From contig SIHP01000007.1 in assembly GCA_004762155.1 (NCBI GenBank), forward strand, positions 62,001-126,000: 64,000 bases of DNA, given 5' to 3'. The position numbers and the translations under genes were made by a program. Positions 45,100 to 55,500 of the stretch are shown in pieces; the stretch's first letter is position 1; each line of letters begins with the position of its first letter. The notes under the pieces were generated by a model. That model was not told the DNA's origin. It did not search any database and was given only the letters and a program-made list of their open reading frames with translations. Source of the stretch: Flavobacteriaceae bacterium. GTDB lineage: Bacteria; Bacteroidota; Bacteroidia; Flavobacteriales; Flavobacteriaceae.

Positions 45100-47703
45100 T
45101 TAAAAATTAAATTTCACTAATAAGCTTGGCGCAAAACCAATACCATATTTGTTATTTAGTCTATATGCTGTATTACCACTTCTAGATCTGTCTTGACCTG
45201 TAATATTTTGTCGGTCATATATATTTGTTGCACTAAGTCCAATAACGGTATTCCAATCCTTTGTTTTTGGAGAATAGGTGTACGATATAGAAGCATCTAA
45301 TTGGTGCTGACTTTGGAACTCATCATATTGCGGATCTCCCGCATTAGAATAATCACGATTTAATAAATCTATACCGTTAAAAGGAGAACCGTTTAAATAG
45401 AAATAACGAATATCTTCTATACTTGCTAAACCAGATTTGTATTTCCATCCTGCAGAGAATCTGAATTTTTTGTAATTATAAGAAAACACCATATTCAGTT
45501 GGTGATTTTGATCCCAAACAGAACGAAAGCGTTCCTCTTGTATATCTTTAAATTCTGCTAAAGTTTTAATGTTAGCATAACTCACCCAAGCATCTATATT
45601 GTTCCAAGATTTTCGAATAAGAATATCCGCACCAACCGTTGCGTAATTACCAATAAAAAAGTCATCTGTATTTGAATAGTTGTAGATATCATAAATGGCT
45701 ATATCATCCGTTTTTTTAGCATAAACTTCTGCATCTATTAACCATTTGTTTTTTTTGTAAATACCACCAAACATAACTTGCTTGCCATTAACAACTGGTA
45801 AGCTGCTGCCGTTAGATAATTTCCAATTATACTGTTCAACACCAGTAGCAATACCATTTCTACCAGATACATTATTTAAATACTGATTGTAAATACCAGC
45901 ACTCATTTTTAATGTGAGAGAATTTCCAAGATTATAATTCATTAATAGTCTTGGTTCGAGGTATATACTTTTTTTAGTTAAAGAATAATAAGAACTACGG
46001 AGGCCTAATTTAAGAGTTAATGGCTCAATTTTTTTAAAGGTAAAATCGGAATAAAGAGATACTAATTTACTTTGAGTATTAACATTTTCAAATTCTGGAT
46101 TAAAAGGGTTTATTAAAGACCTTTCCCCTGAAACATTATAATTAATGGCTTCAAAACCAAAGTCTAAAGTATTTTTATTTTCATAACTTTTAGTTGTGGT
46201 AGATTTTAAACTGAAATTTTTTATGATATTTATATAAGACCTTGAAGCAAAAACCTCATCTGGAGGAGCAATTTCATTATAAAAATCTTGTTTAAATTCG
46301 GATAAAGTTACATATGATGTTGTTGATAGGTTTTTATTCCATGTAACAGTATGTTCTAAATTAAAGCCAATATTTTTTAAATTAATAAAAGTATTGTCTC
46401 TACTATTAGCTGGTAATGTTGGTGCTTGAGGATTATTTCCGCCAGTAGCATTAAGTTGCCTTACCGATAAGTCTAACGTATTAGTTACGTATAAAGAACT
46501 AAAGTTTAGCGTGTTTTTAGTATTGATTTTAAAATTAGATTTAAGGTTAACATCAGAAAAATCAAAATCAAAATTGTCTAACACCCTGTTATCATCTCTT
46601 TCGGTTTGAGTAATTAGAGATTGTTGAAAAATAAAATCTTCAATAGCATTTATTTTTGGAGTGTTAAAGTTATTAAAAGGATATGAAGCTCTTGTACCCA
46701 CTTGTATGCTCCATTTGTCTTTAATAATAGGAATATTAGCATTCATTAAATAAAAAGAGGTAGCAAGCCCAGCACTATAATTTGCAGAATCTGCCACTTC
46801 TTTAGTCGTATTCATTTGTATTAAACCCGATATACCTCCACCATTTTTTGCAGCATATCCGTTTCTGTTAATACTTATTGTTTTTAAAAGATCTGCATTA
46901 TATGGCGAAAAAGTACCAAAATAATGACCGTTATGATAGATAGGAATATTATCAAAATGTATTAAAGTCTTATCAGGGTCATCACCTCGTATTACTAAAT
47001 TCCCTGCCTTCCCATTAGAACTATTTATACCAGGTATAGCTTCAATACTAGTAAAAATATCAGTTTCAGTTTCACCTGGAAGCAATCCTGCATTTTCCAC
47101 CTTAACTTCAATGCTTTGATTATCATTATTATAGCGAATGCCGCTAGTAAGATAATTGATAACTACATCGTTTAAAACGATTTCAGCAGGAGATAGATAT
47201 ATTGTTTTACATGGCAATCCATTAAGAGTGTCAATAGAGATAATCTGTTCTTGATAACCTAAATATTTAATATGGATAGTTTTCCAATTTGTATAATTTA
47301 CATATTTAATAAATGATTCGTCCTCATAAGCAAATGTGTTTTCTTTACTTCCATTACTAATGGTAGTTCCTGTTAAAGGAAGATTAGATTCAGCATCTAT
47401 AATATTAATACATAACTTAAAGTTTTTATTAGCAATACGTGGAGAAACTAATATGGTTCCATTATCTAGTGACTTAAAATTAAAAGCAGTTTCTTTTTCT
47501 AGATAATGTAAAACAGCCTTTATATCTTGGTTTTCTATGGGAACAATGCTTATTTTTTGGAGTAATTGTGCATCATAAGAAAAGCTAACAGTACTATTTT
47601 TTTCAATAGTATTCATGTAGTCTAATAACGCTATAGCTTTACTTTCTTGCGAATAATTAATGCTAGAAAATAAGAGTATAAAAAAAAGTATTCGTATTCT
47701 CAT
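45100..47703 (-). CDS. FecA-type TonB-dependent receptor
   Basis: From the ATG at 47703 the product has 867 residues; an upstream Met at 47724 would add seven residues before the signal peptide (ILFFILLFSSINYSQ). A STN-type signalling domain follows (about 20-90: FSYDAQLLQKISI, DIKAVLHYLEKE), then a degenerate carboxypeptidase-regulatory-like domain (about 100-170), the plug (about 190-310; GDDPDKTLIHFDNIPIY) and the barrel to the final NF. It should import a ligand with energy from TonB and signal to the FecR protein next to it. No SusD gene is adjacent, so this is not a SusC/D pair. The ligand could be a siderophore, peptide or glycan. Confidence 0.93.
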   Translation of the reverse strand: MRIRILFFILLFSSINYSQESKAIALLDYMNTIEKNSTVSFSYDAQLLQKISIVPIENQDIKAVLHYLEKETAFNFKSLDNGTILVSPRIANKNFKLCINIIDAESNLPLTGTTISNGSKENTFAYEDESFIKYVNYTNWKTIHIKYLGYQEQIISIDTLNGLPCKTIYLSPAEIVLNDVVINYLTSGIRYNNDNQSIEVKVENAGLLPGETETDIFTSIEAIPGINSSNGKAGNLVIRGDDPDKTLIHFDNIPIYHNGHYFGTFSPYNADLLKTISINRNGYAAKNGGGISGLIQMNTTKEVADSANYSAGLATSFYLMNANIPIIKDKWSIQVGTRASYPFNNFNTPKINAIEDFIFQQSLITQTERDDNRVLDNFDFDFSDVNLKSNFKINTKNTLNFSSLYVTNTLDLSVRQLNATGGNNPQAPTLPANSRDNTFINLKNIGFNLEHTVTWNKNLSTTSYVTLSEFKQDFYNEIAPPDEVFASRSYINIIKNFSLKSTTTKSYENKNTLDFGFEAINYNVSGERSLINPFNPEFENVNTQSKLVSLYSDFTFKKIEPLTLKLGLRSSYYSLTKKSIYLEPRLLMNYNLGNSLTLKMSAGIYNQYLNNVSGRNGIATGVEQYNWKLSNGSSLPVVNGKQVMFGGIYKKNKWLIDAEVYAKKTDDIAIYDIYNYSNTDDFFIGNYATVGADILIRKSWNNIDAWVSYANIKTLAEFKDIQEERFRSVWDQNHQLNMVFSYNYKKFRFSAGWKYKSGLASIEDIRYFYLNGSPFNGIDLLNRDYSNAGDPQYDEFQSQHQLDASISYTYSPKTKDWNTVIGLSATNIYDRQNITGQDRSRSGNTAYRLNNKYGIGFAPSLLVKFNF

Positions 47704-47762
47704 TTTATGTATTTGAGAATACAAATGTACTACAAATGAAAAATCAAGTAATTACTAGAGGC

Positions 47763-48683
47763 TTATTTATAAGTAATATATATTACTGAATCTGTTTTGT
47801 TATAATTTAAACTTAATGGAGATAATATCATTTCTAAAGCTAAATCTAAATCATTATTTACAAATTTACCGGTAAATACTTTTTGGATGCTTTCTTTGTT
47901 TTCAAATTGGTAGGTAATACCATATTTTAAACTAAGCGAATTTAAAACTTCTTGTAAAGGCACGTTATTAAAACTAGTAAAATTACTCATCCAAGTAGGA
48001 GTAGTGCTTTTAATAATTGTTTCTTCAATTGTATTGCCGTTAGATTTAATACCCATATTGGCAGTTAGGGTATATTCAGATTTGTTTATGGCTGTTTGTA
48101 TTTTTCCTTCATAACAATTAACAGCGGTAAATTTTTGATGACTAAATACATCAAATTGAGTACCTAGAACTTTTACAGTACCATTTTTAAAGGTTACTTT
48201 AAAGTCGCCTTTGTTTTTTTGTATATCAAAATAAGCTTGTCCTTCAATTGCAACAGCTCTGTTTTTATTCCAGTTATAATTATTAAATTCTAAAGTAGAA
48301 TTAGAGTTTAATATAACTTTAGAGCCATCTGGAAGTACAATGTTTTTGATTTCTTGATTTAAAGAACTGTATTGGGTGGTATCAAAAAAACGATACTGCA
48401 TAAAATAGGTAATCCCTATAAGTAAAAGTATACTAGCAGCCACTTTAATAAAAGAGAATAAGCGAATAATTTTTCCTTTTTTAGGATCTTGTTTCTTTAT
48501 TTTTCTTTGAAAATCTTGATAAGAATTTTTAGGGGCTGGTAAAGACCAAGAGTCTGTTTCATTAATAATTTGATCAAAAACAGTAAAATCTTCTGATTTT
48601 TTTAATACATCAAGTTCCTTATCACTTAACGTATCATCAAGCCATTTTAAATATAGATTTTCGTTTTTAGATTGATCACTCAT
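47763..48683 (-). CDS. FecR-family anti-sigma factor
   Basis: The 306-residue protein has a short cytoplasmic part (about 1-75), one transmembrane helix (about 76-96, IKVAASILLLIGITYF), and the periplasmic FecR domain with IVLPDGSKVILNSNSTLEF, AVAIEGQAYFDI and VKVLGTQFDV. A C-terminal DUF4974-type domain (about 235-306; PLQEVLNSLSLKYGITYQF) follows. It should hold the sigma factor encoded upstream until the receptor's signalling domain relays ligand binding. Gene order sigma-FecR-receptor and small gaps (34 and 59 bases) support one operon. Confidence 0.94.
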   Translation of the reverse strand: MSDQSKNENLYLKWLDDTLSDKELDVLKKSEDFTVFDQIINETDSWSLPAPKNSYQDFQRKIKKQDPKKGKIIRLFSFIKVAASILLLIGITYFMQYRFFDTTQYSSLNQEIKNIVLPDGSKVILNSNSTLEFNNYNWNKNRAVAIEGQAYFDIQKNKGDFKVTFKNGTVKVLGTQFDVFSHQKFTAVNCYEGKIQTAINKSEYTLTANMGIKSNGNTIEETIIKSTTPTWMSNFTSFNNVPLQEVLNSLSLKYGITYQFENKESIQKVFTGKFVNNDLDLALEMILSPLSLNYNKTDSVIYITYK

Positions 48684-48717
48684 ATTAAGTAGTACACTTA
48701 CAAGGTAAATTACCCTA

Positions 48718-49248
48718 TTAAATTTTAAAAGTTTTTAATTCTTCTACGTTATTTTTGAGTTGCTTAAGAGCTTCACTCATTCTTTTTTCAACAGTTTTTA
48801 CACTAATATCTAATAACACAGCAATTTCTCTAAATTTCTTTTTATCAATTCTATTGAGTAAAAAAACGGTTCTGTTTTTTTCAGATAAATTGGCAATAGC
48901 AAGTTCTAATTTTTCTTTAAACTCTTTTCCTATCGTAATTGATTCTGGTGTTTCAGATTGTGATTGTTGTGTATGTGCTTTGTTAAAGTTTAATTTAACT
49001 TTTTCATGACGGATGTTATTTAAAAATAATCGATTTGCAATTGAAAATAAATAACTTTTTACCGTAGCGTAAATTACATCTTTACACATATTCCATATTT
49101 TAACAAATGCTTCTTGAGCAACATCTTCAGCCTCGTCTAAATTACCGTTTTTATAATATATAAAGTTTCGTAAAGAAGTGTAATGCTCCTCATAAATTTC
49201 ACTAAAAATAATATCATCACAAACGGATATGTTTTTCTCTTCTATCAA
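48718..49248 (-). CDS. ECF sigma factor
   Basis: Region 2 has IYEEHYTSLRNFIYYK and DEAEDVAQEAFVKIWN, and region 4 has LSEKNRTVFLLNRIDKKKFREIA and the helix-turn-helix VKTVEKRMSEAL. I place the start at a TTG (49248), giving 176 residues. The frame is open to 49392, but that part (FFYYFFLPFQ and similar) is translated AT-rich leader, and ECF factors of this type normally begin just before the I.EEHY segment. No ATG exists between 49392 and region 2. It probably drives its own operon in response to the receptor. Confidence 0.9.
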   Translation of the reverse strand: MIEEKNISVCDDIIFSEIYEEHYTSLRNFIYYKNGNLDEAEDVAQEAFVKIWNMCKDVIYATVKSYLFSIANRLFLNNIRHEKVKLNFNKAHTQQSQSETPESITIGKEFKEKLELAIANLSEKNRTVFLLNRIDKKKFREIAVLLDISVKTVEKRMSEALKQLKNNVEELKTFKI

Positions 49249-49554
49249 ATGAAAATATTTAATCTTTTGGAAAGGTAAAAAAAAATAGTAGAAAAAACAT
49301 AGGGTAAAAATAGTTTGAGGTTTATAACTATTGAAACGATTTATAAATAGCTGTGGTTTTGATGAATTTTTGAAAAAAAAATAAAGATACAAAAGAAGTT
49401 AATACAGCTTAAACGATAAAAAAACCAAACAATTATAAGAGTTATTAAAACTCTTTAAGAAGATAACAAATTATATAAACACTTGGAAAACGTGCAGTAA
49501 TATGAGCACAATGTTTCATTCCAAATTCATTAACCCAATGAAATATTATAACAG

Positions 49555-52500
49555 ATGAGAAAAAAAATACTAACCCTACTATTCATTTGCTTTTTTGTGT
49601 CTGGATATTCCCAACAACAAAAATTCGGTAAAGTTCCTTTTACCAAGATAAATAAAAGCGAAAATCAAAAAACGAACGCTCAAAGTTTTTTAGCTAATAA
49701 GCTAAAACCTAAATCAGGTATTGAGTTTAAACAGACAAAATCAAAAACAGACAAAAAAGGAGTAACACATGTCACTTACCAACAATATTACAGGGGTATT
49801 AAGGTAGCGTTAGGTGCTATGAAATTACATCAAAAGAATGGAATTAATTTATCTTATAATGGTACCTATTTTGATGTTTCGCAAGTAAATACCTCTCCAA
49901 AAATTTCTAAACAACAAGCTATTACGAAGGCAAAATCATTTTTCAGAAATCAGAAAGTGTTTTGGCTTACAGAAAATGGCTTTACAGATAATCCTTTGTT
50001 GAGTATCAATAAAATTATATTGCCTAACAGAAGAACAGGGAACTTAAATTTAGCCTATGCTATTGGTGTCGGTACTTTTGAGCCAGATCATCAAATGGGG
50101 ATTTTATATATCGATGCAATGAATGGAGCGGTGCTTAAATTTAAGAATCAAGTATTCGCTTGTTTTGAAGAAAATCATAAAGAGAATTCAATAAATCATA
50201 TTGAAAAGTCATCAGCTTTACCTGTAGCGTCAGGAACTGGTTATGCGGCATATTCGGGTTCCGTTAATTTTGAAACCAAATTAGATGCTAGTGAATATGT
50301 ATTAAACGATGAAACTAGAGCAACAGGAAGTTCATGGAATTTATCTACACAAGGATTAAGTACAAAAACTGGAATCATAACCTTAGATATGCGAACGGGA
50401 ACCGACTATGTAAATGGTCCTATTTATGAATTTACGGATACTGATAATAACTGGACGCCAGCAGAAATGATTACAGATGATAATGTATATGCAATAGATG
50501 TACATTGGGGATCAGAACTAGTATATGATTTTTGGAAGAACGAAAACTCATGGAATAGTTATAATGGTAATAATAGTGCATTAATGTCTTTGGTACATTA
50601 TGATAATAACTTAACCAATGCTGCTTGGGGAGCTATAAGTGATACTTCTGGATTTATGTTATATGGTGATGGTGCAGGTTCTTATACACCATTAACAACA
50701 TTAGATGTGGTAGCACATGAAATTGCACATGGTGTTAATAACGCAACTTCTAATTTAGATTATGAATACGAATCTGGAGCTTTAAATGAAGGACTCTCTG
50801 ATATTTGGGCAATGGTAATCGAAAATTATGCGAATGATAATTACGGAACAACAACAGATCCTTCAAAAATTAATGATCAAAATGCTGGTGGTGCTTTACG
50901 TTCATTTTCTAATCCAAATGCTTATGATCAACCAGACACTTACGGTGGAACTTATTGGTACGATATAACTGGATGTACTCCTGACGAAGACACCAATGAT
51001 TATTGTGGGGTTCATACCAATAGCGGTGTACTTAATTATTGGTTTTGGTTATTGTACAATGGAGGTTCTGGTACAAATGATATTGGTTCTGTATACGATG
51101 TAACGGCTATTGATGTATACGATGCAGCAGATATTGTTTGGCAGATGCAAACCAATTACTTAACATCAACATCAGATTATGCAGATGCACGAGATTATGC
51201 GATACAAGCTGCTATAGACTTGTTTGGGACGTGTTCTCAGGAGGAAGAATCGGTTACCAACGCATTTTATGCAGTAGGAGTAGGAAATGAATATCAATCG
51301 ATATCTCCAATAATTACTAATCAGCCGGTAGATTTAACTATTATTGAAAATGGCTCAGGTCAGTTTTCGGTTACTGGAACGGATTATGACACTGCACAAT
51401 GGTTAAGTAGTACCGATGGAAACTCTTGGGACGGTTTAACTGATGACTCAGTATATTCAGGAACGAATACCACAACATTAACCATCACAAATGCTTCTGC
51501 TAGTTATGATGGTCGTTTGTACCGAATTCTATTAGAAAATAATTGCGATAATTTTATTCAGTCAAACGAAGTAACTCTAAATGTAACAGCTTATACATCA
51601 ATAGCTGATAGTAATTTTGAAATTGCTCTTTATGCTTTAGGTTATGATGATGTTTCTGGTGACGGACAAATACCAACTAATTTGATTGATACCGTTACAA
51701 CATTGAATTTAGATGGAGAAAATATTTCAGACCTAACAGGTATTGAAGGTTTTATTGCGCTTGAAGAATTGGATGCTGATAATAATTCTTTAACAAGTAT
51801 AGACGTAAGTACATTAATTAATTTAAGAGTATTACGTTTAGATTATAATGACCTTACAACTTTAGATGTAACGAGCAATACAGATTTAGAAACATTGTCA
51901 TTCAGAAATAACTCTATTACAAGTATTGACTTAAGCAATAATACACAGTTAAAGGATTTACGTTTACAGTTTAATGATGTAGCCGTATTAGATGTAACAA
52001 ATAACACTGCTATTACAACTATTATTTGTAGAGCAAATGAATTAACAAGTATAGATCTTTCTCAGAATACATCATTAGCCAGTTTTTGGGCAGGAGACAA
52101 TAATATTTCAAGTATAGACATTAGTGGCAACTCACTTTTAACCGTTATTCAACTTTATAATAATAATTTAACCTATGCCGATTTAAGAAATGACAATAAC
52201 ATAAACATTAGTAATTTTTCTTTTACGGGGAATTCAAGTCTATCGTGTATACTAGTAGATGACGTTGCGTATGCAACAACAAGTTTTACTAGTATTGATG
52301 CACATACGAGTTTTAGTGATACCGTTTGTACAGAGTATACATCTATTCCAGATGCTAATTTTGAAGCAGCTTTAGGAACTTTAGGTTATGATGATATAGC
52401 TAATGACGGACAAGTACCAACAACACTTATTGAAGATGTAACCTATTTAGATATTTACACACAAGCTATTTCAGATTTAACAGGTATTGAAGATTTTAAA

Positions 52501-55500
52501 GCCTTAACTTTTTTAGAAGCTGGAGAAAACCAATTAACAAGTGTAGATTTAAGTAATAATGTACTTTTAGAATATCTAGACTTATATGATAATCAAATTC
52601 CAACAATTGATTTAAGTGCTAATACCGCATTAACAAATGTACAGATATACGATAATGATCAAATTTCATCGATCGATTTAAGTAACAATACAGCATTAAC
52701 GGAGTTAATTATATCTTCTACTCCAATAGCTAGTGTTGACTTAAGTGCTAATGTTTTATTGACAAATCTTGACATACAAAACACTAATATTACCAGTATT
52801 GATTTATCAGCTAACACATTGTTAGAAGATTTAGATATTGGTGACAATAGTTTTACCAATTTAGATATTAGCAAGAACACTGCTTTAACAGATTTAGATA
52901 TTACTAATAATAATTTTACAAGCCTAGATGTTAGTGCTAATGTTTTATTAGAAGACTTGATCTGCTTTGACAATCAAATTACGAGTCTAGATTTAACCTC
53001 GAACATCAACTTAATTCGCGTAGCAGTTTATAATAATAACTTATCGTTCTTAGATGTAAGAAATGGCAACAATACCAATATTACCTATTTTTTAGCAAGC
53101 AATAATCCAAATTTACAATGCGCGTTGGTAGACGATATTGATTTTTCTAATAGCAATTGGTCAGGTGTAGATGATCCGGGTGAATTTACCGAAACTTACT
53201 GTCGTTATACAACAATACCCGATGCTAATTTTGAAGCTTGGTTAGAAAACAATGGTTATGATGATATTTCTAGTGACGGACAAGTACCAACTACGTTGAT
53301 AGAAGCAGTTACATCTGTATCAGTTCAATATCAAAATATTAGTGATTTTACAGGTATTGAAGATTTTACCGCGCTTGAATCACTTACCATATCGTATAAT
53401 AATTTTACAACATTAGGGGTAAGTAATAACTTAAATCTTACATTTTTAAATTGTGGTTATAGTGATTTAAGCAGTTTAGATGTAAGCAACAATACATTAT
53501 TAGAAACATTATGGGTTAATGAAACTGATATTTCAACCTTAGATTTAAGTTTAAACACAAACCTTACATCTTTGACTGCAAGTAGCATGAGTAATTTAAC
53601 GGAGTTGAATGTTAAAAACGGAAATAATAGCAATTTCACACAATTTACAACAGTAGCCTCAAGTAACCTTAGTTGTATCATGGTAGATGATGTAGCTTAT
53701 AGCGATACTAATTGGACGAATATTGAATCTGGAACTTCATTTACTGAAGGCTATTGTAATTACACTGCAATACCCGACAGTAATTTTGAAGCCGCTTTAG
53801 AAGCTTTAGGGTATGATGATATTTCTAGTGACAGCCAAGTGCCAACAGCATTGATAGAAGTCGTTACCGCATTACATGTGAGCGATGAAAACATATCAAA
53901 TCTAACAGGAATAGAAGATTTTACGGCATTGGTAGATTTAAATGTACAGGATAACAGTCTGTCATCATTAGACCTTAGTAATAATTTGTTACTAGAAGAT
54001 TTAAATTGTGCCTCTAATAGATTCTTCTACTTAGACCTTAGCAATAATGTAGCATTAAATTCATTATATGCCAATAACGGTTGGCTAGTTGAATTAGATG
54101 TAAGTGGAAACCCACAATTAGAATATTTATACTTAGCAGATAACGCTTTTTTAAATAGTTTAAATTATCAAAACGGAAATAATACAAATACACAATTATT
54201 TAATACTACAGGATCTTCTAATTTGAATTGTATCGTAGTAGATGATGCAGCTTATAGTTCAACAAACTGGACAGATATTGAAGCTGGAACAGCTTTTACT
54301 GATACGTATTGTGATTATACAACAATTCCAGATGCTAATTTTGAAGCAGCTTTAGAAGCTTTAGGTTATGATGATATTTCTGATGACGGGCAAGTACCAA
54401 CAGCACTAATTGAAGACATTACTATTTTAGATCTTAGCAATAAAAATATTACTGATTTAACAGGAATCTCAAATTTTGAGGCTTTAAATGCTTTAGATTG
54501 TTCTAATAATAAATTAACTGAAGTTGATTTTGGTGGAAACGTTCCTTTAACTTATTTAGATCTTTCATCTAATAATTTAACTTCATTAGAAGCTCCTACA
54601 AGTGTTGTTAATTTAATTGTAAATTCAAATGACTTAGTGTATTTAGATTTAACAAATCATACTGACTTAGAAGAGCTTTCAGTAAATAATAACGAACTTG
54701 TTTATTTAAATCTACAAAACGGTAACAATACTATTATTTATAATCTTGTTGCTTCAGATAATATTGACTTAACTTGTATTATAGTTGATGATGTAGCACA
54801 TAGTACAAATAATTGGAATAATATAGACGATACTACAAGTTTTAGCACAACATATTGCAAGTATACTCAAATACCTGATGCTAATTTTGAAACGCGATTA
54901 GAAAATCTTGGCTTAGATGATGTGTCTGGAGATGGACAAGTACCTACAGCTCTTATTATTAATCAAGAGTCTATAAATCTTTCTTTAAGTAATTCAGGAG
55001 CAATATATGACCTTACAGGAATACAAGATTTTCACGAATTATATAATCTAATTTTAACCGATAATCTAATGACAACTGTTGATCTATCAGCCAACGTCAA
55101 ACTTGGATTATTAACGGCAAATAATACCGCATTAACAAGTGTAGATTTATCTTCAAATGTTAATATGAACTATATTAATTTAAGTGATTGTGATGATTTA
55201 TCTTCAGTAAATATTCAAAATGGTAATAATTCAAAATTAATTGGAGACTCATCTTTTACAACACTCAACGTACCAAACCTTTCTTGTGTATTAGTAGATG
55301 ATGAATCGTATGCGAATGCAACTTGGATAAATTATAGAGATGCGGAAATTTCATTTAACGAAACGTATTGTAACTATACAGCAATACCCGATACTAATTT
55401 TGAAGCTTGGTTAGAAAGCAATGGTTACGATGATATTTCTGATGACGGACAAGTACCAACTTCATTAATTGAATCAATTACAACCTTAACTTTAAATAAC

